Shown here in pieces: positions 1 through 10,200 of a DNA stretch of 64,000 nucleotides. The position numbers were made by a program, and so were the translations under genes. The DNA comes from Cohnella hashimotonis (GTDB lineage: Bacteria > Bacillota > Bacilli > Paenibacillales > Paenibacillaceae). The stretch lies in contig NZ_JAGRPV010000001.1 in the NCBI RefSeq assembly GCF_030014955.1, positions 4,650,001 to 4,714,000 of the forward strand, written 5' to 3'. The notes under the pieces were generated by a model. It worked only from the letters and a program-made list of their open reading frames with translations, was not told the DNA's origin and ran no database searches. Within the stretch, counting starts at the first letter, position 1. Each line of letters opens with the position of its first letter.

Positions 1-1513
1 GGACCTTCAGCGAGCTCTGGCGCAAATATTTGCGCGCCGCCGCAAGACGTCGCTCCGATATGTAATCGTACAGCCCGCGGCCGGTCATTTCTTTGTAAAG
101 CCGGGATAAATACGAAGGGTGCAATTGAACGAGATCGGCGAGCCGGTTCAGCGAGATATCGTCGCCCAGATGGTCGTCGATATGACGATGGATCGTCGCC
201 AGCACCTCCGATTCCCGCTCCGCCTGCCCTTGCCGCCGCCGCTCGAACAGCCGCTCCGCCTGCTCGGCGAAGTCGGCCAGCTCCTCTTCCCAGCCCGGCT
301 CGTCGGGATCGTGCACGCCGTCAGGCTGACGGGCGCCGACGCTGCCCGCCTCGGGGAAGCCGCCGAAGTCGTAGGTCATCAGCAGTGCCCGCAGGCCGAA
401 GCGGAGCGCCATTCGCTCCTCGGGGCTGCCCGCCGACGCGGATGCCGCCAGCTCCCGCATCGCAGGGAAGAAGAGATCCTTGCGGTTGTTTTCGAGCAGC
501 GCGGACAGCTCCGCCAGTCCGTCGAAGCGAAAGCGCGGCCGCTCCGCATCCGCTTCGCCATCCGGCGCGACGATGTCGGCGCCGGTCTGCGTCTCGGTCA
601 GCAGCATGCCCGGACGCAGACCTATGCCCCAGCCCATCCGCCGGTTCAGCCGCCGGAAGCTGTCGGCCGCATCGCTCCAGGCGATCGCTCGCTCGCCGAG
701 CATAAAGGATACAGGTCGCTGCAGCGTCCGGCGGCAAGCCGACTGAACCGACTCCAGCGTTTCCGCCAGAAAAGGCAGGATGCCGCCGTCCCCCGTCGGC
801 TGCATTAACCAGACGATCTTGGCGGAATCGTACGGCAGGGCAAACAGGCGAAGTCGCACTCCCACAAGCTCAGCCATAATGCGCTGGACAGCCAGCAGCA
901 GCAGCATGCGGTCATCGTAACGCTCGGCAGGCGACCATTCGTCGACGCGGCCGACCAGCAAGTACAGCGGCTTGTCCGCCGACAGCGGCGAACCAAGCTC
1001 ATCCAACCGCTCCGCCAGCCGTTCCTCCTCCGTCCACCGGCCGTGAAGCAATTCAAGGAAGAACGCCTTTTGCAGCGTCGGCCTTGACGCTTCCAGCTGT
1101 CGTCTGGCTTCCTCGAGCAGATGCGCCATTTCCGCTTCCTCGTTCAGCGCTTCCGCAGCTCGGCGGATGGCGCCGACGATCTTGTCGTCGTCCTCCGTCT
1201 TCAGCAAATAGTCGAAGCCGCCGGACGCAATCGCCTGCTTCGCATAGTCGAATTCGTTATAGCTGGTCAAAAAGACGACCTTGCAGCGCGGCCAAAGGAG
1301 GCGGATACGATCCAGCAGCTCCAGGCCGTTCATCTCCGGCATTTTGATGTCGGTAAGCACGATATCGATACGAACCCGGTTCAGCAGCTCTAGCGCCTCG
1401 ACAGCCGAATAGGCCTTGTAGCATTCCAGCTCCAGTCCTGGCAGCTCGTCCATCAGCTCGAACAGGCTGTCCACGATAATGGCGACGTCGTCGACGATCA
1501 GCAGTCGGTTCAA
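1..1513 (-). CDS. YesN-type response regulator, 3' end cut by window edge
   Basis: This is a two-component response regulator that would activate sugar genes when phosphorylated by the adjacent kinase. The receiver domain covers about residues 1-120, with acidic pair D8/D9, phosphoacceptor D55 in the sequence VLTDIKMP, and LLKTEDD in place of the usual K-P motif. A long middle region leads to an AraC-type helix-turn-helix whose first half is visible (DDISLNRLADLVQLHPSYLS). The frame runs off the left edge, so the last part of the DNA-binding domain is missing here. The start is taken as TTG at 1513, which overlaps the kinase stop as TTGA and has GAGGAG five bases upstream, suggesting translational coupling. 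Target genes cannot be seen; the divergent SGNH hydrolase is one candidate. Confidence 0.9.
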   Translation of the reverse strand, partial: MNRLLIVDDVAIIVDSLFELMDELPGLELECYKAYSAVEALELLNRVRIDIVLTDIKMPEMNGLELLDRIRLLWPRCKVVFLTSYNEFDYAKQAIASGGFDYLLKTEDDDKIVGAIRRAAEALNEEAEMAHLLEEARRQLEASRPTLQKAFFLELLHGRWTEEERLAERLDELGSPLSADKPLYLLVGRVDEWSPAERYDDRMLLLLAVQRIMAELVGVRLRLFALPYDSAKIVWLMQPTGDGGILPFLAETLESVQSACRRTLQRPVSFMLGERAIAWSDAADSFRRLNRRMGWGIGLRPGMLLTETQTGADIVAPDGEADAERPRFRFDGLAELSALLENNRKDLFFPAMRELAASASAGSPEERMALRFGLRALLMTYDFGGFPEAGSVGARQPDGVHDPDEPGWEEELADFAEQAERLFERRRQGQAERESEVLATIHRHIDDHLGDDISLNRLADLVQLHPSYLSRLYKEMTGRGLYDYISERRLAAARKYLRQSSLKV

Positions 1514-3288
1514 GATGGCTCCTCTCCCTTCGTCTGCTTTAGCGTCAGCTCCACCAACAGGCCGCCGAGCGAACTTCGCCCGAAGCGCAAGCCCGATGGC
1601 GGGCCGAGACGGATGCGGATCCGCTGATGGATATTGACGAGGCCGGTGCTCTCCGCCGCATCGTCCGGCGATACGGTGAGCCGCCGGTTCAGCTCCTCGA
1701 TCGCGACGTCGTCCAACGAATCGCCGCTGTCCTCTATCAAGATGCGGACGAGGCCCTCCTCCTCCGCCTCAAAACGAATGCCGAGCCGCCCGCCCGCAAT
1801 TTTGCGCTCGAACGTATATTTGTAGGCGTTCTCGATAATCGGCTGCAATATAAGTCGCGGCACGAGCAGCTGTCTCGCCGACTCGGGCAGCGGACCGACG
1901 TCGACGGCCACCCTGGAGGCGAAGCTGAACGTCTGCAGCTCGATATAGACGAGCGCATGCGCCACTTCCCGCTCCAGCGTCATCTCCTCGGCCGCGTCGC
2001 GCGTGATGAATTGCAAATATTCGCCTATATATCGGGAGAAGCGCTCGGCGGTCTCGTAATTTTGCGACTTGATCAATCGGGATAAAATGAAGTGGTTGTT
2101 GAACAGAAAGTGAGGATTGATCTGCGACTGCAGCCGCTTGAGCTCCGACTGCTGAAATCGTATTTTTGCCTTATATACATCCTGGATCAGATTGTCCAGG
2201 CGGCCGACCATGTCATTAAAAGAGGCGTACAAGTAGCCGAATTCGTCCCTTTTCCGATGCTGGATCGTAAAGTTCAACGAGCCGTCCTCCACCCTTCGGA
2301 ATGCGAAGCCGAGCTTGACGAGCGGCCTGTGAATGAGCCGATAGATGCGCATCGAGAACAAAAGGATGACGACGGCGGCAATGAGAGAAAACAGCAAGAA
2401 CCAGCGTTCGTAGAGCTTCAACGGACCGACGACCCGCGACTCGGGAAGGACGGCGACGATCGCTTTGCCCAAATAGGGCGAATAATCGGCGACGGTCAGA
2501 CGGCCTTCCCCCCACTCCGTTTCCGTCCGGGCGGCGCCGTCCTGGTTCCACCAGCGTACATCCGCGATCAACCGGCTTGCCGCGCTCCATTCGGACGCTG
2601 CGGCTGTGGTCGCTTCGCCCCCCAGGACGACCGTACCCGACTCGCCGTCGATCAGCAGACTCGCGCCAGCCTGACCGCCATCCGTATCGAATGCACGGTC
2701 CATCGCTTCACCGATGCGGACCGACGACATTTCCGCGACAATCACGAACATCGTTCTTGTTGGTCCGTCGCTTGGCAGGCTGCCGTAGGACAGGCTGACA
2801 TACAGCCGCCCGTCCTGAAGCAGCAGCGTCTTGGCATTGGCTGGCTGCCGGAACGTCTGGAATTGCGCCATATCGATCGTCGTGTCGTAATGCAGCGCCG
2901 AGATGGTCCGGTTCATGACCGGAACGAACAGACGGACATCGGCGATATACGGGCTCGACGCGCGCATCACCTTGAGCCGCTTCTGCAGATTGAGCACCGC
3001 CCGGTTCCGCTCGTAATCGCTCATTTCCGCGGCCGCCATGCTCAGCTCCAGCAGATCCTCGTCCACGATATAATCCTGCTCCAATTCGACGATCCGCTGT
3101 ACCTCAAGCTCCAGACCGTCCGTATAGGCCCGTACCTTCGACGACAGCGAATTGGCGATTTCCCGCTTGTTCTGCTCCGCGCCCATCCGGTTCATCAACA
3201 GCGTCATCGCATAGAGCGGCGTAATGACGATCAGGAAAGTCAGCAGCAGCCGCGTAAAAATGGAAGAAAACAGGGTGCCCGGTTTCAT
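1510..3288 (-). CDS. YesM-type sensor histidine kinase
   Basis: This is a membrane histidine kinase paired with the response regulator that overlaps its stop codon. It has an N-terminal membrane helix (residues about 11-31), a large extracellular sensor region, a second helix (FSLIAAVVILLF), a HAMP-like linker, the His_kinase signature QINPHFLFNN with the phosphoacceptor histidine, and a C-terminal ATPase domain with N-box LQPIIENAYKY. I chose ATG at 3288, giving 592 residues, because it starts just before the membrane helix and follows AAGGGACGG; the frame is open 29 codons further upstream. The signal sensed is unknown. Kinases of this class usually respond to oligosaccharides or to a binding protein. 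Confidence 0.9.
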   Translation of the reverse strand: MKPGTLFSSIFTRLLLTFLIVITPLYAMTLLMNRMGAEQNKREIANSLSSKVRAYTDGLELEVQRIVELEQDYIVDEDLLELSMAAAEMSDYERNRAVLNLQKRLKVMRASSPYIADVRLFVPVMNRTISALHYDTTIDMAQFQTFRQPANAKTLLLQDGRLYVSLSYGSLPSDGPTRTMFVIVAEMSSVRIGEAMDRAFDTDGGQAGASLLIDGESGTVVLGGEATTAAASEWSAASRLIADVRWWNQDGAARTETEWGEGRLTVADYSPYLGKAIVAVLPESRVVGPLKLYERWFLLFSLIAAVVILLFSMRIYRLIHRPLVKLGFAFRRVEDGSLNFTIQHRKRDEFGYLYASFNDMVGRLDNLIQDVYKAKIRFQQSELKRLQSQINPHFLFNNHFILSRLIKSQNYETAERFSRYIGEYLQFITRDAAEEMTLEREVAHALVYIELQTFSFASRVAVDVGPLPESARQLLVPRLILQPIIENAYKYTFERKIAGGRLGIRFEAEEEGLVRILIEDSGDSLDDVAIEELNRRLTVSPDDAAESTGLVNIHQRIRIRLGPPSGLRFGRSSLGGLLVELTLKQTKGEEPS

Positions 3289-3391
3289 GGAAAATCCGTC
3301 CCTTCTTTCCCTTGTTTCTATGGTACAGACGAAGAAGCCGGCATCGCCATGCACATTTTTTGAGGTGCGGACCACAATAATCGACTTGGCG

Positions 3392-3419
3392 TTGCCGCAG
3401 GAATTGTCTTCATTATACT
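3392..3419 (+). promoter_or_regulatory. Candidate sigma-A promoter for the SGNH gene
   Basis: TTGCCG and TATACT are separated by 16 bases, 50 bases ahead of the SGNH start codon in the divergent intergenic region. This rests on sequence pattern only. Confidence 0.4.
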
Positions 3420-3468
3420 GAAGAAGAAAGCGGCCAAAAGTAAAAATGAGCTGGGAGGACGATTCGCG

Positions 3469-4896
3469 ATGCGTGGGACAGGCCTAGGAGATTCGCTTGG
3501 CGGGCTGTCGTTTCTGCGCCGTTACGGGAGCCGCTTGACGGCTGCCGCATTTCCCGCGTTGGCGGCCAACCGGCGACAGCTTCGAACATCGTGCCGGGAA
3601 ATCCTGCTATTTGGCGACAGCCACGGCTGGGGGCAAGGAAGCGCCGATTACGACGGACGCGCTCATTATTCGACGCACATGAGCTTCCCGTACAACAAAG
3701 GCTTCTATGCCAGGCTGGGCGCTCATGTGAGAGACCGGTTGGAATTCGGTACGGAGCTGCTTTTCCCCGAAGGCGGCGGAGAAAGCATGAAGCTGGAGCT
3801 GGCCGGTCCCGTTCGGGCCCCCGGCTTCTATGGTCCCGCGGCGTTCTTGGATCGGGCACGCGAGCATTTGGGGTATTTGGCCGAGCAGCACGTCTTTGGA
3901 AGCGAAGTCTGGACACTGGGGAGGGTGCACGGGACAGACGGCGAGGCGACGCCTGCGGAATTCCGCATTCCGCTGAAATCGCCTGCGAGCATGCTGTTCA
4001 TTGGCGTCGTTGCCGACCCCGACGGAGCGGCGCTGGAGGTGAGAATCGAAGCGCCCTATTACTACGCTGCGCCTTCCGGCTATCCGAAATTGTTTCTGGT
4101 AGAGGGAGGAACACTGACGGAAGCGGCCGAGCCCGTCCGTAATAGCGGCTCCGGCACGATCGTCATCGATACGTTTGCGCCCGAACCGCAGGAGCGTGTA
4201 TACGGCGTCGATTTCGGGATGAAGCGGAAGGGGAATGTCGTTCTCCGTCTGGCCGGCGAACGGCGGGAGAACGAACTTTGCGAACATGCGGCCTCCGGGA
4301 TGTCCGGCGAACGGCGAGGCAGCAGGGCCATACTGCGGGGGGTCATTCCCGACCTGAATCGCGTTCGCAATTTTTCGATGGGCGGACACACGGTCGGCCA
4401 ATGGCTCGGCGACGGAACGGCCAGTTTTAACGACGGACCTTACGACCATGTGGACGAGCTGCTCCGCTACGTCGCCTTTACGCCGACGCTTGCCGTCATT
4501 CAGGCGCCTGTCGTCAACGAATACTTGAGGCAGACGCCGATCCGCGAGTTCGAAGCCGCGCTGGAGGCGCTCGTGCTGCGGCTGAATCGTCATTTGAACG
4601 CCGACGGCAGCCGGCGGACGGATGTGCTGATGTTTACGACGCTCGGCGATCGCGGCATCGCGTTCGAAGGCGAGCCGTCTCTCTCCATCTCCTACGAGGA
4701 CTATTATGAGGCGATCCGCCGCTTCTGCACGCGGGGCTCATTCGGATTGATTGAATTCCACCGTTTTTTCGAAGATGCGGTCAGGGACGAACTCGTCGAT
4801 GTCGATCTGCTGTTCGACGACGCCATTCACCCTGGTCCGTTCGCCAATGAATGGATCGCGCAAGGATTGATTGCGGCTTTCGACCTGGTATGGTAA
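3469..4896 (+). CDS. SGNH/GDSL-family hydrolase (probable carbohydrate esterase)
   Basis: The 475-residue product carries the SGNH hallmarks. The nucleophile motif LLFGDSHGWGQG has its serine at residue 51, an Asn occurs in APVVNEYLRQTP, and the C-terminal DDAIHPG supplies the Asp-x-x-His pair (D451/H454). Between them is an inserted beta-rich segment (about 130-270). Enzymes of this group remove acyl groups from sugars or polysaccharides. No signal peptide is evident, so a cytoplasmic role is likely. GGGAGG lies 10 bases before the ATG. It is divergent from a YesM/YesN pair. A truncated and frameshifted relative lies at 37342-38144, with long identical stretches such as FSMGGHTVGQWLGDGT. The substrate is not known. 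Confidence 0.85.
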   Translation: MRGTGLGDSLGGLSFLRRYGSRLTAAAFPALAANRRQLRTSCREILLFGDSHGWGQGSADYDGRAHYSTHMSFPYNKGFYARLGAHVRDRLEFGTELLFPEGGGESMKLELAGPVRAPGFYGPAAFLDRAREHLGYLAEQHVFGSEVWTLGRVHGTDGEATPAEFRIPLKSPASMLFIGVVADPDGAALEVRIEAPYYYAAPSGYPKLFLVEGGTLTEAAEPVRNSGSGTIVIDTFAPEPQERVYGVDFGMKRKGNVVLRLAGERRENELCEHAASGMSGERRGSRAILRGVIPDLNRVRNFSMGGHTVGQWLGDGTASFNDGPYDHVDELLRYVAFTPTLAVIQAPVVNEYLRQTPIREFEAALEALVLRLNRHLNADGSRRTDVLMFTTLGDRGIAFEGEPSLSISYEDYYEAIRRFCTRGSFGLIEFHRFFEDAVRDELVDVDLLFDDAIHPGPFANEWIAQGLIAAFDLVW

Positions 4897-4929
4897 CGGT
4901 GTATGCGACATCCGGTAGGCCCCAAAATC

Positions 4930-4987
4930 GAAAACAGCAGCAGCCAAGGACGAGAGGATCGCGTCCGTAACTGCTGCTGTTTTTTCG
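4930..4987. terminator. Bidirectional intrinsic terminator
   Basis: GAAAACAGCAGCAG (4930-4943) pairs with CTGCTGCTGTTTT (from 4971), and T or A runs flank both sides. It sits between the convergent SGNH and rarD-like genes and can stop both transcripts. Confidence 0.8.
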
Positions 4988-5014
4988 ATTCCATGCTTAA
5001 AAACGTATTTGCCG

Positions 5015-5893
5015 TCAGCCCGCTTTCGCAAGCGATGCGCCGCGCATCGACGCTGCAGCGTAAACGAATAATGCCGTCCAGATCAGCGCGAAGCCGACGA
5101 GCAGCACCGGCGAGACCGACTCTTTGAACACGAGCACACTCAGCAGCAGCATGATCGTCGGTCCGATGTATTGGACGAAACCTAGCGTGGACAGCGACAT
5201 CCGGGCGGCAGCCCGCGCGAAGAAGAGCAGCGGAAGCGCCGTGACCACGCCGGACAGAAGCAGCTCGACGAACGTAGCCGCAGGCAGCGTCCAGGCCGTC
5301 GTCTTGCCCGCCGCGGCCAAGTAGATCCAATAGCCGAGCGCTACGGGCAGGACGACGGCCGTCTCCGACAACAGGCCTACCGACGCGTCCTGCCGGATTT
5401 TTTTCTTCGCGAAGCCGTACAAACCGAATGACGCGGCCAATGAGATGGCGACCCACGGGAACCGCCCGTAGTCGAACGCGATGATGAGAACCGCGGCGCC
5501 GGCGATGGCGATCGCCAGCCACTGGCCGCGGTTCGGCTTCTCGCGAAGGAACACGACCGCCAGCAGCACGTTCAGCAACGGATTTAAATAGTAGCCGAGA
5601 CTCGTCTCGACGACATGGCCGTTGTTGACCGCCCAGATGAAGATGAGCCAATTGGCAGCGATCAGCAGTCCGCTTGCTGCGAGTGGAAGCAAGAGCGCGC
5701 GGCTGGTCGCAATTCGCTTGATATCGCCCCAGCGGCGCTGAAAGGCAACGAGAATGCCCATAAAAACGAACGACCAGACCACGCGATGAGACAAAATCTC
5801 GCCCGCCGGCACGTCGTTAAACAGCTTCCAATAAAGCGGGAGAACGCCCCACATGATATACGCGATTACCGCGTTGACCAACCCGTTGTTCAT
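5015..5893 (-). CDS. rarD: EamA-family transporter, RarD-like
   Basis: The 292-residue protein has about ten hydrophobic helices arranged as two EamA halves. The N-terminus (AYIMWGVLPLYWKLF, then AGEILSHRVVWS) matches the RarD subfamily of drug/metabolite exporters closely. RarD proteins were named for chloramphenicol sensitivity, but their physiological substrate is not firmly established. The gene stands alone between a bidirectional terminator and the WG-repeat gene. The family call is strong; any substrate is not. Confidence 0.85.
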   Translation of the reverse strand: MNNGLVNAVIAYIMWGVLPLYWKLFNDVPAGEILSHRVVWSFVFMGILVAFQRRWGDIKRIATSRALLLPLAASGLLIAANWLIFIWAVNNGHVVETSLGYYLNPLLNVLLAVVFLREKPNRGQWLAIAIAGAAVLIIAFDYGRFPWVAISLAASFGLYGFAKKKIRQDASVGLLSETAVVLPVALGYWIYLAAAGKTTAWTLPAATFVELLLSGVVTALPLLFFARAAARMSLSTLGFVQYIGPTIMLLLSVLVFKESVSPVLLVGFALIWTALFVYAAASMRGASLAKAG

Positions 5894-6003
5894 AACCGAT
5901 GTCCCCGCTTCTCTCTCCGATGTCTGAACGGATTATACGCCTCCATCGAAGCTGAAGCAAAGGAAATAAATAGAAAATTCTTTCACACGCTATAATCGCA
6001 TAA

Positions 6004-7122
6004 TCATTTGCTCGGCTTCCAAACATACTTTCCCTTTGTATTAATATATCCGTATTTTCCGCCGTCGGTCGTCCATTGTGACGTGGAAGAATCGTTAATC
6101 ATGACACTGGCTAACCCATTGTGAAACGAGTCCGCGTAGTCATATTGAGGCTTGACAATCATGGATCCGGTCTTGTCGATGTAGCCCCACTTCCCGATTT
6201 GACCCGTTTGAACTTCGACAGCTGCCAGCCCTTCGCTAAATAGATCGGCGCTGCCGTATTTGGCGGGGATAACCCACTTGCCTTTATTATTGATATAACC
6301 CCATAATGGCTGACCGTTGATTTCTTTCATCACCGGGGCCATACCTTCATGGAAGGAATTCGCTTGAGCAAACTGCGGCTGAACGACATAACGGCCGGTC
6401 TTATCGATAAAGCCCCATTTGCCATTCGAATCCTCGACCGCAGCCAGGCTCTCTTGAAACGGCAGTGCGGCTTTAAACTGCATTTTTATTTTCACAATGC
6501 CCATCTTGTCAATAAAACCATAACGTCCGTCCTTATGAACGGCAGCCAAGCCTTCCGCAAAATACGAGCCTTCCATAATGGAGTAATCGTATTGCGGTTT
6601 AACAATGATCTTGCCTTTTTTATCGATAAAGCCTACTTGCATTTCGCCGGTTCCCGTACCCGCAAAATGGCTTACGATAGCCGCTCTTCCTTCCGAGAAT
6701 CCGAAAGATACGTATGCGCCAATCGATAAAGCCGTCTTTCCGCTTTTATCGATGAATGCCGTTTTAACACCTCCATCTTGCGTATAGGTAAGTACGGCGG
6801 CAATGCCTTCTCTATAGTCCATCGCCAGATCGTAGTTAAAGGGAATCACGACTTTGCCTTGCTCGTCGATATAACCTGATTTCGAATCAGAATCGTTGTT
6901 TGTCCGTTTCTTCACAACCGCGCGCCCCTCAGAAAAGTCTTGGGCATCGTCGAATTGGGGTTTAATCTTGATCTTGCCGTTTTTATTCATATAGCCGTAT
7001 TTTCCGTTTTGTTCGATAACGAACAAAGGCTCTGTCCCGCTGGGCGCAACGGCGGCCGTCAGGAAGACAAAACAACCGACCAAACCGACGCTCGCCAGCA
7101 ATAAAAGTAATCGCTTATTCAC
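6004..7122 (-). CDS. WG-repeat protein, probably exported
   Basis: The protein has 372 residues. After an N-terminal hydrophobic segment it consists almost wholly of WG-type repeats of about 35-40 residues, each with a G-[YF]-I-[DN]-K-x-G-K core followed by a F-x-[ED]-G-[LR]-A-x-V ending (for example KWGFIDKTGRYVVQPQF). I count eight full repeats and one partial. The segment VGLVGC near residue 17 resembles a lipobox, so it may be a lipoprotein, although very hydrophobic residues follow the cysteine. The start is GTG with GGGAG seven bases upstream. WG-repeat proteins are assumed to be binding surfaces; no enzymatic role is known and the neighbours give no clue. Confidence 0.8.
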   Translation of the reverse strand: MNKRLLLLLASVGLVGCFVFLTAAVAPSGTEPLFVIEQNGKYGYMNKNGKIKIKPQFDDAQDFSEGRAVVKKRTNNDSDSKSGYIDEQGKVVIPFNYDLAMDYREGIAAVLTYTQDGGVKTAFIDKSGKTALSIGAYVSFGFSEGRAAIVSHFAGTGTGEMQVGFIDKKGKIIVKPQYDYSIMEGSYFAEGLAAVHKDGRYGFIDKMGIVKIKMQFKAALPFQESLAAVEDSNGKWGFIDKTGRYVVQPQFAQANSFHEGMAPVMKEINGQPLWGYINNKGKWVIPAKYGSADLFSEGLAAVEVQTGQIGKWGYIDKTGSMIVKPQYDYADSFHNGLASVMINDSSTSQWTTDGGKYGYINTKGKYVWKPSK

Positions 7123-7206
7123 GCATACGCTCCCGTTCTAAACGTTAATTGTTCCAACTCCAACATTCAGCCATTTATTTCAAATTGTCAATGCTGCTGC
7201 GCGAAA

Positions 7207-7232
7207 AGCTCCTGCCGGCAAGGGCAGGAGCT
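7207..7232 (-). terminator. Stem-loop terminator after the 1491-residue gene
   Basis: AGCTCCTGCC (7207-7216) pairs perfectly with GGCAGGAGCT (7223-7232). On the minus strand it is followed by TTTTC. The T run is short, so strength is uncertain. Confidence 0.6.
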
Positions 7233-7274
7233 GATCTGTTTTTCTTAAAGCTTCTCATTGCGAACGCGAATATC

Positions 7275-10200
7275 CTACTTCCCGTAAACCTCAAAATCCC
7301 TGATTCTCGCATAATTCGCTTGCCCGTCCTGCGCCCCCTGCGTAATGTACAGCCTTACATACCGTCCGCTGGCCGCGATGTTTCGATTGGTGATGTCCGC
7401 GGTGTTCCCTGTCACCGAATCCACGTCCGTAAAGTTGGTTCCGTCATTGCTCACCTGGAGTTTGAAGTTTTTCGTATTGTATGCCGCCGCATCGCCTCCA
7501 GAATGAGCATGCTTGACCACCCATCTCGAAAGATTGTATACCCGGCCAAGATCAACGCTTAACCAATGCGGGGCTGCGTCGATGCTGCACCAGTGATTGG
7601 TCAGCAAGCCGTCTACCGCATTCGCGGGACCGCTGCTCGCGTCCACTTGCCCGCTCGCCGTCGCCGTTTTGCCTAAGGCCACATTTTTCTGGATAGCGCC
7701 GTAAACCTCAAAGTCCCTTATTCTCGCGAAATTCGACTGTCCGTTCTGCGCGCCTTGGGTGATATAGAGCCTTACGTACCTGCCGCTAACGGTGACATTC
7801 CTGTCCGTAATATCCGCCGCATTCCCGGTTACCGTATCCGCATCCGTAAAATTCACGCCGTCGCTGCTGACCTGCAGCTTGAAATCCCTTGTATTGAATA
7901 GGGCATTGTCCCCTGCCGAATGCGCATGCTTGACCACCCATCTCGAAATACTGTAGTTCGCGCCTAAGTCCACTGTCAGCCAGTGCGGAGCGCTGTCGAT
8001 GCTGCACCATTGGTTGTCTATGGACCCGTCGACGGCTTTAGCCGCTGCAGATTCGGCGTTCACCTGGCCGCTTGCCGTCGCCGGCTTATTCAATACGATA
8101 TTGTGCCTGTTCGTATCGATCTCCGCATGGTATAACCTCGCCCCCATATTACTGTCAGCCGCTCCGTCGGTAAATTTCAAGTAGATCTGCTTGTTTGGAT
8201 TGTTGGATAACAAAGCGTTCAGATCGACAGTGACGTCCGCTCTCGGCATAACGCTCCCCGGGTCGGCCAGCACCGTCCAATTCGCGTTGTCGCGGGAGCC
8301 GCTCACGATATAATCCCCGCCGATATCCAGATAGGCGGTCGCATCGGATACGGCATCGTCCAGGTCGAACTTGTAGGTCCAGGAGTTGGCCGCGCTTGCG
8401 TATCTGGAATTGCCGTCCATGACGGTGCTTCCATCGTCTTCGAACAGGACGGAGGTTTCGGTTCCTTTCCCGTTTGCAGGAAAACTCAGGTTAGATAAGT
8501 TCGCGATCAAGGATTGCCGGTATAATCTGAAAAATGCGTATTGGTCGACGACCTCGAAATTTAACGCCGGAAAATCGGCATGCAAGGCGTCAATGGCATC
8601 CGCAAGCTGCTTGGGGTCCTGGATCACCGTTCGGAAAAAATAAAATTGTTCGTTCGGAAGAATGGCGGTCATGTAATCGTAAAAGGTTTTCTCCACGAAG
8701 CTGGCGGACTCATTGATGAATGGACTGATGACCGGCACATAAGGTACGCCCTGCACCAACTTCTTTTCCGCGCTGGTCCAGCCTACGCCATTTGGAACAA
8801 GCTCGCTCAGGACGTCATACGTTTCCGCGGTCATGGGCGCGTCTTCGGTAACGAACAAAAGACCCGTACTATCGATATCGAACTTGTTTAATTCGCCTGC
8901 GAGGTACGTCTTGTAAGATTGCAAATACGGGCTCGGTATCTTTTGCAAATAAATATAGGCGCCGCTCGAATCGCTTCCCGTAAAATAATCCTTTTGCGAC
9001 GCTTCGGCATACAGCTTGTTAAAAACCATCGGAGCCCGCTTGGAGACAACCGGCGATACGGGCCACGAGAGAGGAATTCTGCCTCTTCCGTTCGTTTTGT
9101 CCCATATTCCCGGCAGCAGACTGCCGGCCCATGCGGCGTTATCGTAGTCCCCCATATAGAGCATGATATATTTTTTGGCGGGATCGTATGTCACGCTCGA
9201 ATCCCCGTCGTTCGACTGATGCAAATTGCCGTCCAGCGGGATGTCCTGGTACACGGACGCATTGGCTAACGATTCCATTCCGATCGCATCCGCATCGAAC
9301 TGGATGAGTCTTTGGGAAAACATATGGCCTTGGGCGATTTCCACCGAGCTTACCGTATCCGCAGTCGCATCGACGAAATCGGTATATTTATATTTCCAGG
9401 GCAAATAGCCGCCCGCCGTTATCGGATCGGTCCCCGATTGCGCTCTTGCAGCATCGAGGATGGCAGACAAGGTGTTGTAATCCGTCCCTAAAGGCTGACT
9501 GGGGTCGTCGTTCGGTTTATGCAACACGCTGCCGGGATTGCGCTCGGGCTGCAGGTCCAGGAAGAAGGCTTTATTTCGGATGAAATAATCCTTGACGATC
9601 AGACCGCGGTCGTTGAGTTCGCCTTCGGCGTCGGTGCTGTTGGGATAGGCGATATTCCCGTTTTTATCCGCGTTTGTCGTCCAGGCATCGATATAGTAGG
9701 CCAGCAGCCTGGCGTTCGCCTTGCCGGTATTGATGTACTTCTCTTTTGCCCATATATAGGCATCGTTTTTCTTGCTTCCGGTGGACGTCGTGGACGAATT
9801 CCAGATCGTGCCGCTCCCCGTAAATTTGCCGTTCAAATACACCGACGGCGTAAGTCCAAGCGAGCTTCTGCCCATGATATCGCTATAGAGGCTGTTGACG
9901 GACGCGTCGTATCTGACCGGCAGTAGATCCTCGACGCCTGCAATCGTGTTTGCAACGTTCGAGGTCGCGGGTACGGCTTCGTCCCACAATACAAGCCCGC
10001 CGAACTTGTAGGCAAAAGCATCGATCAGCACAAACGGATCGGTCACGGTTATCCTGGTCTTGCCGGCTAACAGATTGCCCGGGTCCGTCAGGCCGTCCAG
10101 CCAGTAATCGGCAGAATTATAGCCGGACAAATATTCAGGGTTCGTCGAGAAATATTTATATAATATTTTTGGGCCCCCGGTATCCCTGTTAACGACGCCT

